Counted from the stretch's first letter, positions 1-6,049 are shown. The stretch: DNA of 6,049 nt from an uncultured Elusimicrobium sp. (GCA_902787065.1 CADAFA010000054.1:1-6049), one strand, 5' to 3'. The notes: generated by a model from the sequence alone, not told the origin. Made by a program: numbers and translations.

Positions 1-162
1 AAAAAAAAAAAAAAAAGCAAGTCGAACATTTTTTACGACGGGAAAATAAAAATACTTTTAAAAAATAAAAAACGGAATTTTTATTAAATACTACTACAAA
101 TTAATAGTCAAAATGGGAGAAGTATAAGAAAATATTTTACTTAAATTTAAATAAATAAAAAA
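1..162. other. AT-rich non-coding left edge
   Basis: No reading frame of useful length or recognisable RNA gene was seen here. The stretch opens with 16 consecutive A bases and is overwhelmingly A/T. One A/T-only inverted repeat is visible (AATAAAAA at 64-71 pairing with TTTTTATT at 78-85, 6-base loop), but with no G-C pairs it is weak and may be chance in such a biased sequence. The part just left of the terminator serves as the U-rich tail of that terminator on the minus strand. A neighbouring gene presumably lies beyond the window edge. Confidence 0.6.
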
Positions 163-201
163 TTAACCCTCTACTTTTATTTAGTAAAAGCAGAGGGTTA
201 A
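163..201 (-). terminator. Intrinsic terminator of the poly-PAS gene
   Basis: A long inverted repeat is directly visible. TTAACCCTCT (163-172) pairs with AGAGGGTTAA (192-201); a single A/C mismatch follows, then CTTTTA pairs with TAAAAG, leaving a 5-base loop. Read on the minus strand, the hairpin is followed at once by a T-rich run (TTTTTTATTTATTT). That is the classic Rho-independent arrangement, and it lies about 70 bases after the poly-PAS stop codon. The plus-strand side is less T-rich, so it most likely serves the minus-strand gene. Confidence 0.88.
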
Positions 202-274
202 CAGTGAAGTTAAAAAATCAAAAGTTAAAGAAAAGACTTAGCAAAAAATAAAGAAGCTAACTCCTTATTTTTAT

Positions 275-3200
275 TTAAGCCCCGTGATAACGGCTGTTCT
301 TGGGCCTAAATAAATCTAAATCACTTATATTTTCTGAGGCAAACATATAACCGCGTACTTTGCCCCTGCCGTCCATGACTTCAACAACATGCCAAAGCAT
401 GTTTAAACGCTTGGAAGCCGGCAATTTAACTTCAAAGACAAAATCAAAAACGCCGCCTTTTGATGTTCTTTGTGCATCATAAAAATCGTCTTCTGCTTTT
501 TCTTTATTAAAAGCAAAGGCGGAAAACAAATCTTTATCATCTATTTCTACCATATCCTGAATATCAAATAAAGAACATAAACTTTCATTGGCATTTTTTA
601 TGTTTAGATTTTCATCCGCAATAAAAGCGGGGACATCTAAAGTCTTCATTAAATGGCGCATGGTAGTTAAGCTATTATTAGTTGCTTTTTTGGCACGGCG
701 TGTTTCAAGGGCCATGCTCATGAAATTAGAGATTAGGACAAGCAAACTCTCCTCTTGTTCAGCAAAGCGCATAGCATTTTTCTTGGTACTGACGAAACAA
801 ATAGCGCCTTCTATCCTGCCCTTGATTATCAACGGTGCTGCCCACATGCCCTGCAAATTAGCTTTTTCATGCAAGCATTTTTTACATTTAAATTCTTTAA
901 AATTGGTTATTGCTACAAGTTCCCCCTCTTTAATGGGGTTTAAACAAGAACCTATTTTGAATTCCTGGTCCTGTTCCAACTTTATTTTATTATCGGTGAC
1001 ATAGTTAACCAAGATATCCTCTTTATCTTCGCCGCTTAAATGGCAAATCAAAGCAGCTTCGGAATTAAAGATTTCGTTCCCATAATTTAAAATGGCATCC
1101 ATATTCTCTACAAAACTGCCTTCTTGGCGGTTCAAAATTGTGTACAAATGTTTAACTTTTTCTTCAAAACCTTTACGGTTATCAAGTTTTTTTATAAACA
1201 TTTGAGCCTTATCTTCTTCCCCCGGAATTGCAGATAAAGAATATTCATAAAGATAGGTTTTTTCATCCTTTTCAACGGCTATATTTCCTTTCTTTACACC
1301 ATCTTTTTTTAACACTTCTTTTAGTGAGGTGTTAATATTTTTCGCATATTTTTTAGGTAAAAAATCTTCAAGTTTTTTGTTTAAAACTTCTTTAGAACTT
1401 AAACCTGCCAACTTCTTACCTTTGCCGATTCCGCAAGAAATAACCTTGCCGGCATTATCAAGTTTTAAATAGACGCCTTCAAGGCTTTCTTTTATACCTT
1501 CAAGCTCCTTGCTTGCCTGATCTAAATTTTTTGCGATTTCAAGTTCCTTAGCTATTTCTTTTATGATGATAAGAACCCTATTTTCACCGGCTGTTTGATA
1601 CAAACTTAAGATTAAGGAACAAACTGTCTTGCGCGCTTTAAAAACGACCTGTGTTTCAAAAGTAACAGTTTTGCCTTGGGTTAAAAGTTCCGCATAATTA
1701 TTTAAAAGTGAGGTAACTTTTTCTTTTCCTTCTTCCCTATTGGAAACGGTCATTAAATCAACTAAAGTAAGTTTTGATAATTCTTGCCTGGTATAACCTG
1801 TTAGAGTGCAAGCCTCCGGTGAAACTGTGGTAAATTTTGAAAAAGCAAAATTCTTTTTATTTTTTCCACTGAGCAGACATTCCAACATAACCCCGCCCAA
1901 ACAACGTTTTAAGGCTTCATTATGGGCTGTTCTTTCTTCTAGCACTCCAAGTAATTGCTTTTTATCGGTATTATTTCTGAATATTAAGAGGAAATTATCA
2001 GCTTTTGCCAAAATAGCCTCACATTCCAAAGTTAAACCGCCATAGGTTTTGGCTAAGGTATACTCCCTGCTGGAAAGTGTTCCCTGATTATAAAGTTCTT
2101 TAATATCCTTTTTAAGGTAAGCAGAATCTTGTTTAGTAAAAATATCCGTGACATTACATTTTTTCAAAGAATTTATATCTTTGTTAAGCAACTTTTCTGC
2201 TTCTTTATTGCCTTTAAGTATATCTCCTTTTTGGGAGCAGAGTAAAACCCCGTCTTTGTAAGCAAGCAAATCATTCCAGGCAAGTTCGGAAGATACTTCT
2301 TCAGCAGTTATATTTTTTTCTTCATAAGGTGTAAGGTCAAGTAAAAAATCTGCCGTAGATTTACCATTTAAACCCTCGCGGATATTAAAGGGGGTCATTT
2401 TAACCGTTAATTTTAAACTGCCCTTTTTTACAAGTTCGTGTACGGTTTTTTTAAGCCTGTCAAAATCAATTACGGCCTCAAAATCACAAGGTTCGGTATT
2501 TATTAAAGCCCTGCGTGCATGCAAAGGAAAACCGGGCAATATATATAAGCTTCCGTAAAGAGGCCTGTCTTCAGGGGTAAAACCAAGCAAACGGCGGGCA
2601 GCTTGGTTCATATCATAAATATAACCGTTTTGCTGTAAAATTACCTGCGGTGTTTTTACGCATTCAAAAGCATGTTTAAACTTGGTTTCTTTGGTTATTT
2701 TACCTTCATTTTCCTGATGAAGTTCGCGCGTTATATTCCTCATAAATAATATTATGATGCGTTTACCTAAATATTTTGCCCTCACGCCAGAAGTTTCAAA
2801 TTCTACTATATCTTCATTTTTTGTTTTAAGTTTTAGGGTAACAAATTCCTGCGAGGCGGTTTGGGAGCTTATTTTATCATAAAACTCTTCTGCTATATTT
2901 TTATTTCCTTTATCAATGAAGTCAAGGAATTGTTTTTTCTCCACATCTTCCAAAGTATAATTTAAAGAGGAAAGCAAAGTTTTATTGGCAAAAGAAATCT
3001 TACCCTGTTCAATAATCAAAATACCTTCCCTGCAATTTTCAACCAGCAAAGAGTACTGCGTTTTAGCTTCATAAACCTGTTTTTCCATTTTGGTTTTTAA
3101 GGTTATATCCTCTGAAATAGCAAGCAGGCAGTGCGGGGTTCCGTCTTCATAAAACAAAGGCATTTTCACCGTGTGCATGATTTTAATATCACCGTTTTGT

Positions 3201-4642
3201 GTGGATATAAGTTCCTGCGGAATATCAAGCTCTTTGCGCATCTCAAAAACTTTGCTGTCTTGCATGGCAATAAATTCTTTTTGTTCTGGGTTTAAAGAAT
3301 CATTATAATGTGTTTTACCCAAAACTTCTTTTGCGGTTTTACCGAAAATTTCCGTACATTTTTTATTCCATAAAATATATTTACCATCATAATCTTTAGC
3401 ATATAAAGCAACCGGTAAATTATCAATTATTTCATTCAAAAAGTTTTTGGCATGAATAATTTCAAGTTCCTGTTTATGCTTTTCGGTTACATCTTCAGCG
3501 ATGGTAACAATCATTAGTGGCTTATTCTTTTGGTCATAAATCGGTGCTTTAATAGCGCGGAGTATACGCTTTTTTCCGTCATTACCGGTATACTCTTCTT
3601 CCCCTAAAATTACCGGCTCTTTCCCCTTAAAAATACTTTGTTCGCGATGTTGGTAGAAGGCCACTTGTTCAGGCGTTTCGTTAGGCAGTTCCCCCAGTTG
3701 ATAACCATGGATAACACTTGAGGCTTTATTCCTAAAAATCATATTTCCGTCATTATCACGTGCATAAATAGCAAGCGGGGCATTATTTAAAATGGTTTGA
3801 ATTAAATTTTGGTTTTTTGCATTTTCCTGTTCTTGCAAGTAACGTTCGGTAATATCTTGAACAATAGTTAAAACGCACTCCGGTGTATCCCCTGAAGCCG
3901 GCATAGGAATTTTAGTTATATGTAACATTAATTTATGACCGTTCCTTGTCGTATACGGTTCTTGAGGATAAATTACAACTTTACCTTCCTGCAAAATCTC
4001 AGCTTCCCTAGTTTGATAACTTGCAGCCTCATTTTTATCTTGCATCGGGTGCGCCCCCGGGCGGGCAACGGTTTCTTCATCATCCTCAAACATCTCCATA
4101 GTTTTTTTGTTCCAGAAAGTTAAACCGCCGGAAGCACCGCGCGTATAAATAGCCATAGGAGCATTATCTAAAATATTTTTTAAGAGGTCTTTTGAGTTTA
4201 CAATTTCCGTTTCCCTGGAAAGGCGGTCCGTATTATCTACAAGCATAGTTAGAACCACATTTGGTTTTTTACCTTTTAAGGTAAGGGGTATTTTTTTGAT
4301 TGTTGCAATACGAGTATGGTTTTGAGAGTTAATATAAGTAATATTTTCTTCAAAAGATTTTTGGTTGGCTAAGATAGATTTATCAAGTTCCTCATCTTTT
4401 TTAATATATTCTTTTGACATTACACTTGGGTTATCTGAATTTGTTAGGCCTAATATTTCCTTTGCCTGTTCAGAAGCAATAATTAAATTATTTTTATTAT
4501 CCCTAGCATAAATAACGGCAGGCAAATTTTCAAAAAGTTTTAGAAATATTGCACCACTTTCATTATTTTGATTTTCCTCTTTTGTCGGGGAAAACAAAGA
4601 CTTTATAATATCCATAAAATTGCTTTCTTTGTTTTGGGCCAT
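275..4642 (-). CDS. Giant multi-PAS/GAF sensory protein without an output domain
   Basis: This is a 1455-residue protein with no signal peptide or membrane segment, so it is probably cytoplasmic. PAS-like units are judged by eye from the N-cap, the beta-hairpin 'DG/N-x-I' and the closing 'xxDITE' strand. Rough residue ranges are 30-140, 152-268, 280-388, 400-516, 528-640, 655-772, 786-895, 912-1035 and 1050-1155. A GAF domain follows at about 1162-1315, then a last PAS-like unit at 1325-1443. The first four share a near-repeated opening (LFENLPAVIYAR, ILDNAPMAIYTR, ILNNAPLAIYAR, IIDNLPVALYAK). Short charged linkers between units (near 266-282, 388-400, 516-528, 1030-1055) look like signalling helices. 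PAS and GAF domains usually bind small ligands or cofactors, or dimerise, and pass a signal to an attached effector. No HisKA/HATPase, GGDEF, EAL, HAMP, MCP or HTH region is seen, and the protein ends 12 residues after the last PAS. The ATG start is backed by AGGAG eight bases upstream. The ligand, partner and process controlled are unknown. Confidence 0.85.
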   Translation of the reverse strand: MAQNKESNFMDIIKSLFSPTKEENQNNESGAIFLKLFENLPAVIYARDNKNNLIIASEQAKEILGLTNSDNPSVMSKEYIKKDEELDKSILANQKSFEENITYINSQNHTRIATIKKIPLTLKGKKPNVVLTMLVDNTDRLSRETEIVNSKDLLKNILDNAPMAIYTRGASGGLTFWNKKTMEMFEDDEETVARPGAHPMQDKNEAASYQTREAEILQEGKVVIYPQEPYTTRNGHKLMLHITKIPMPASGDTPECVLTIVQDITERYLQEQENAKNQNLIQTILNNAPLAIYARDNDGNMIFRNKASSVIHGYQLGELPNETPEQVAFYQHREQSIFKGKEPVILGEEEYTGNDGKKRILRAIKAPIYDQKNKPLMIVTIAEDVTEKHKQELEIIHAKNFLNEIIDNLPVALYAKDYDGKYILWNKKCTEIFGKTAKEVLGKTHYNDSLNPEQKEFIAMQDSKVFEMRKELDIPQELISTQNGDIKIMHTVKMPLFYEDGTPHCLLAISEDITLKTKMEKQVYEAKTQYSLLVENCREGILIIEQGKISFANKTLLSSLNYTLEDVEKKQFLDFIDKGNKNIAEEFYDKISSQTASQEFVTLKLKTKNEDIVEFETSGVRAKYLGKRIIILFMRNITRELHQENEGKITKETKFKHAFECVKTPQVILQQNGYIYDMNQAARRLLGFTPEDRPLYGSLYILPGFPLHARRALINTEPCDFEAVIDFDRLKKTVHELVKKGSLKLTVKMTPFNIREGLNGKSTADFLLDLTPYEEKNITAEEVSSELAWNDLLAYKDGVLLCSQKGDILKGNKEAEKLLNKDINSLKKCNVTDIFTKQDSAYLKKDIKELYNQGTLSSREYTLAKTYGGLTLECEAILAKADNFLLIFRNNTDKKQLLGVLEERTAHNEALKRCLGGVMLECLLSGKNKKNFAFSKFTTVSPEACTLTGYTRQELSKLTLVDLMTVSNREEGKEKVTSLLNNYAELLTQGKTVTFETQVVFKARKTVCSLILSLYQTAGENRVLIIIKEIAKELEIAKNLDQASKELEGIKESLEGVYLKLDNAGKVISCGIGKGKKLAGLSSKEVLNKKLEDFLPKKYAKNINTSLKEVLKKDGVKKGNIAVEKDEKTYLYEYSLSAIPGEEDKAQMFIKKLDNRKGFEEKVKHLYTILNRQEGSFVENMDAILNYGNEIFNSEAALICHLSGEDKEDILVNYVTDNKIKLEQDQEFKIGSCLNPIKEGELVAITNFKEFKCKKCLHEKANLQGMWAAPLIIKGRIEGAICFVSTKKNAMRFAEQEESLLVLISNFMSMALETRRAKKATNNSLTTMRHLMKTLDVPAFIADENLNIKNANESLCSLFDIQDMVEIDDKDLFSAFAFNKEKAEDDFYDAQRTSKGGVFDFVFEVKLPASKRLNMLWHVVEVMDGRGKVRGYMFASENISDLDLFRPKNSRYHGA

Positions 4643-4650
4643 AATTAAAA

Positions 4651-4655
4651 CTCCT
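4651..4655 (-). promoter_or_regulatory. Ribosome binding site of the poly-PAS gene
   Basis: On the minus strand AGGAG lies eight bases before the ATG at 4640-4642. This is good Shine-Dalgarno spacing and supports that start over any later methionine. Confidence 0.75.
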
Positions 4656-4669
4656 GTTAATGTTTACAT

Positions 4670-4696
4670 TAGACAATACGGCTATAATACTATAAT
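4670..4696 (+). promoter_or_regulatory. Possible plus-strand promoter facing the pilin remnant
   Basis: On the plus strand TAGACA (4670-4675) precedes a perfect TATAAT (4691-4696) by 15 bases, slightly short spacing. Another perfect TATAAT lies at 4683-4688 with no clear -35. If real, it overlaps the minus-strand promoter and would drive the truncated pilin frame. It may be the surviving promoter of the once-intact pilin gene. Confidence 0.3.
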
Positions 4697-4720
4697 AGCA
4701 AAGCGCGTTAAAAAATGCAA
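4692..4720 (-). promoter_or_regulatory. Putative sigma-70-type promoter of the poly-PAS gene
   Basis: Read on the minus strand, TTGCAT (4715-4720) and TATTAT (4692-4697) are separated by exactly 17 bases, close to the TTGACA/TATAAT consensus with ideal spacing. The -10 element is about 50 bases before the ATG and about 37 bases before the ribosome binding site. A second TATTAT is reachable 8 bases further on. A/T-rich DNA yields such matches by chance, so this is a prediction only. Confidence 0.5.
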
Positions 4721-4750
4721 ATGGAATAAGAAATTTACAGTATTTATTCT

Positions 4751-5164
4751 TTGCCGCAATATAAACTTGCGGTTGCAAGAAGTCGCTTGTCAAATATTCT
4801 CCCTGTTTTTGCATCAATAAAACAAGCACAGGGAGTTTATTATATAATGCATAATGAATATAGTGACTCCGTAGAAAATTTAGATGTAGATTTAAGTTAT
4901 TGTGATAGAGCTGATGATAGAAATATTTTAATTTGTGATAAATATTTTATGATAGATTTACTCGATGGAGGCAAAGAAGGTTATTTGCGTGCTGTATATT
5001 GTCCAAATGAAATTAGTGGTAATAAAAATTTTAACAAATGTGCATATTCATTAGGCGAATACATATATGGTCTAAACTATCAAAAAGATACAGCTTTTTG
5101 CTATTATGTTAAAACCGATTTGGGCAGAAAAGTTTGCAAGCCTTTTGGCTTTCCTATAATATAA
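4751..5164 (+). pseudogene. 5'-truncated type IV pilin-like gene (pilin head without leader and N-terminal helix)
   Basis: The open frame gives 137 residues starting LPQYKLAVARSRLS, which aligns with the end of the conserved type IV pilin helix: LP corresponds to mature residues 21-22 of classical PilE-type pilins. Intact pilins carry a short basic leader, a Gly/Phe processing site for the prepilin peptidase and about 20 hydrophobic residues before this point. None of that is in frame here. The frame is closed upstream by TAA at 4727-4729, with no ATG between; only a TTG at 4751 without a Shine-Dalgarno could start it. The first in-frame ATG is at 4847, inside the pilin head. The rest is intact: an amphipathic helix to about residue 33, then a head with six cysteines (51, 62, 84, 97, 117, 129), the last pair probably closing a C-terminal D-loop. 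Just upstream, bases 4731-4742 read KFTV in another frame, as if the leader junction were joined to the head by a deletion with a frame change. A secreted or unassembled leaderless product cannot be excluded, but a decayed paralogue or silent cassette is more likely. Confidence 0.65.
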
Positions 5165-5171
5165 AATAAAT

Positions 5172-5199
5172 ATCCCCCGAGTACCAAAACCCGGGGGAT
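5172..5199. terminator. Bidirectional terminator between the pilin remnant and mscL
   Basis: ATCCCCCG (5172-5179) and CGGGGGAT (5192-5199) form a perfect 8-bp, mostly G-C stem with a 12-base loop, placed between two convergent genes. On the minus strand the stem is followed by ATTTATTTTATATTATA, a fair U-rich tail, so it best fits the end of the lon-mscL transcript. On the plus strand the following TTAAACTAAT is a poorer tail, so termination from the pilin side may be weaker. Confidence 0.8.
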
Positions 5200-5219
5200 T
5201 AAACTAATCAAAATAAACC

Positions 5220-5678
5220 TTATTTAATTTCTGAAGTGCAATTCGGGCAGCGGGTTGCGTCTTTGTGAATATCAGTCAAACAATAAGGGCATTTTTTTGT
5301 ATTAGCAGGTGCAGGAGCCGGTGCTTTTTTAAGGGTATTTATTGCCTTAATTAAAAGAAACACTGCAACGGCAACGATTAAGAAACTAACCATTGTGTTT
5401 AAAAATGCACCGACATTTAAAATAATTGCACCGGCTTGGTTTGCCGCGTCAACTGACGGGTATGGCCCTGCAACATTTGCGCCGTCTTTTAATGTGAAAA
5501 ATAAATTTGAAAAATTTATTTTTGACATTATTAAATTAAACGGCGGCATAATAATATCTTTAACTAAAGAATTAACTACGCCGGAAAAGGCAGCACCGAT
5601 TATGATACCGACTGCCATATCAATCATATTGCCTTTGACGGCGAATTCTTTGAATTCTTTAATAAACTTCTTTATCAT
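5220..5678 (-). CDS. mscL: Large-conductance mechanosensitive channel MscL with C-terminal zinc ribbon
   Basis: This 152-residue inner-membrane protein matches the MscL family. MscL is a homopentamer that opens under high membrane tension to release solutes during hypo-osmotic shock. The N-terminal amphipathic helix (MIKKFIKEFKEFAVKGN) leads into the pore-lining TM1 at about 18-45, containing DMAVGIIIGAAF. The constriction residues equivalent to E. coli L19, G22, V23 and G26 are M21, G24, I25 and G28. The conserved KDIIMPP follows at 40-46, a periplasmic loop spans about 52-84, and TM2 is about 86-112. After a Pro-Ala linker (119-125) comes CPYC (130-133) and CPNC (144-147), a zinc-ribbon pattern absent from the 136-residue E. 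coli protein but, from general knowledge of the family, present in many other bacterial MscLs. The ATG start lies two bases after the lon stop and has a strong Shine-Dalgarno. The pair reads as one operon ending at the 5172-5199 hairpin. Confidence 0.95.
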   Translation of the reverse strand: MIKKFIKEFKEFAVKGNMIDMAVGIIIGAAFSGVVNSLVKDIIMPPFNLIMSKINFSNLFFTLKDGANVAGPYPSVDAANQAGAIILNVGAFLNTMVSFLIVAVAVFLLIKAINTLKKAPAPAPANTKKCPYCLTDIHKDATRCPNCTSEIK

Positions 5679-5680
5679 CT

Positions 5681-6049
5681 TTATCTCCTTTTACTCTTTT
5701 TAGTAGTCTTTTTTGCAGTTTTTTTAACTGCTTTTTTTGCCACTTTTTTTACTGCTTTTTTAACAATCTTTTTAACGGGTTTTTTAATTGCTTTTTTAAC
5801 AGTAACTTTTTTTGCAGATTGTTTCACTGCTTTTTGCTTTTCTGCTTTCCCGAAAACAACTTTTGCGACTTCATCCATGTGGGTTACGGGAATTAAATTT
5901 AACTCTTTCCTGATTTGTTCTGGTATTTCGGAAACATCTTTTTCATTAGTTTTTGGGTATAAGATAGTGTTGATTTTCTCACGGTAAGCTGCCAAAAACT
6001 TTTCCTTAATACCGCCGACGGGTAAAACGCGCCCTGTTAAGGTAATTTC
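5681..6049 (-). CDS. lon: Lon protease, C-terminal part, with a lysine-rich tail (partial at the right edge)
   Basis: The gene enters from beyond position 6049, so only the last 122 residues are visible. They begin EITLTGRVLPVGGIKEK, the signature of the Lon peptidase domain. The lysine of GGIKEK (codon 6005-6007) corresponds to the lysine of the Ser-Lys catalytic dyad (K722 in E. coli); the catalytic serine lies upstream, outside the window. The following LAAYREKINTILYPKTNEKD and EIPEQIRKELNLIPVTHMDEV fit the usual end of Lon. Lon is a cytosolic hexameric ATP-dependent AAA+ protease that degrades misfolded and regulatory proteins and can bind DNA. Typical Lon proteins stop close to 'HMDEVAKVVF'. 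This one continues for about 54 residues (codons 5684-5845) with 24 lysines in KKAVKK-like repeats, ending KSKRR, similar in composition to histone H1 tails. The frame stays open through the A-rich repeat, and mscL starts two bases after the stop. Confidence 0.93.
   Translation of the reverse strand, partial: EITLTGRVLPVGGIKEKFLAAYREKINTILYPKTNEKDVSEIPEQIRKELNLIPVTHMDEVAKVVFGKAEKQKAVKQSAKKVTVKKAIKKPVKKIVKKAVKKVAKKAVKKTAKKTTKKSKRR
5684..5690 (-). promoter_or_regulatory. Ribosome binding site of mscL at the lon stop codon
   Basis: On the minus strand AAGGAGA lies five bases before the mscL ATG, inside the last codons of lon (the Arg-Arg pair is encoded by AGG AGA) and next to its TAA. Ribosomes finishing lon would release on top of this site, which favours coupled translation. 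Confidence 0.75.
5684..5845 (-). repeat. Degenerate Lys-Lys-Ala-Val repeat tract in the lon 3' end
   Basis: The tract codes for imperfect tandem tetrads (KKAI, KKPV, KKIV, KKAV, KKVA, KKAV, KKTA, KKTT). The underlying DNA is a roughly 12-base degenerate repeat rich in A on the coding strand (seen as runs of 5-7 T on the plus strand). It is coding and in frame. Such tracts can change length by slippage or recombination, so unit number may differ between strains. Confidence 0.7.

Noticed and set aside
17..27. GCAAGTCGAAC, identical to a conserved stretch near the 5' end of 16S rRNA
   Set aside because: The match is only 11 bases; the flanks (poly-A before, ATTTTTTACG after) bear no resemblance to 16S rRNA, so it is chance.
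64..85. A/T-only inverted repeat considered as a terminator
   Set aside because: There are no G-C pairs in the stem and the local composition is nearly all A/T, so such repeats are expected by chance.
588..1004. Plus-strand open frame of 138 codons opposite the poly-PAS gene
   Set aside because: It lies wholly antisense to well-supported PAS/GAF codons, with no recognisable domain or ribosome binding site. The same applies to shorter plus-strand frames at 755-943, 1806-2045 and 3935-4123.
4620..4820. Plus-strand open frame of 66 codons before and into the pilin remnant
   Set aside because: It mostly opposes the poly-PAS start and reads the pilin in the wrong frame. Only its KFTV stretch is of interest, as a possible trace of the lost pilin start.
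4563..4829. Minus-strand open frame of 88 codons crossing the start of the poly-PAS gene
   Set aside because: It overlaps the poly-PAS N-terminus in another frame, the divergent promoter region and the antisense of the pilin. The composition is not protein-like and no family is recognised.
5395..5703. Plus-strand open frame of 102 codons opposite mscL
   Set aside because: Antisense to a clear MscL coding sequence and without its own signals.
5684..5845. Regular repeat at the lon 3' end considered as a CRISPR array or non-coding satellite
   Set aside because: The units are about 12 bases, degenerate and in frame, with no unique spacers; they encode the lysine-rich tail.

Overview
The window is AT-rich and holds four protein-coding loci with little spare DNA. 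Three are on the minus strand and one is on the plus strand. The best guess for the source is a bacterium of the Elusimicrobiota (Elusimicrobium-like, probably gut-associated). The basis is the low GC content and a pilin whose conserved region (LPQYKLAVARSRLS, then cysteine-rich loops ending in KVCK) looks like the pilins found in many copies in that phylum. This is recognition from memory, not a database search, so the assignment is tentative.

Layout, left to right. Positions 1-274 are AT-rich non-coding DNA with a 16-base A run at the edge and a strong intrinsic terminator (163-201) for the gene to its right. Positions 275-4642 (minus) encode a 1455-residue soluble protein that appears to consist almost wholly of about nine PAS-like domains, one GAF domain and a final PAS-like domain. 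It has no recognisable kinase, GGDEF, EAL, methyl-accepting or DNA-binding output. Positions 4643-4750 are a compact divergent intergenic region with promoter-like elements on both strands. Positions 4751-5164 (plus) are a type IV pilin-like reading frame that begins at the equivalent of mature residue 21, so it lacks the leader peptide and most of the hydrophobic N-terminal helix. A GC-rich hairpin at 5172-5199 separates it from the convergent genes to the right.

Positions 5220-6049 (minus) are a two-gene cluster. The first is the C-terminal end of the Lon protease (lon enters from the right edge and still includes the catalytic lysine), which carries an unusual lysine-rich, histone-H1-like tail of about 54 residues. 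Two bases later comes mscL, the large-conductance mechanosensitive channel, with a C-terminal zinc-ribbon motif. The mscL ribosome binding site abuts the lon stop codon, so translational coupling is likely.

No mobile element, CRISPR array, tRNA or rRNA was found. The most notable items are the output-less poly-PAS sensor, the headless pilin (a decayed paralogue or possibly a silent cassette) and the Lon polylysine tail. None of these is proven here to be a new system.
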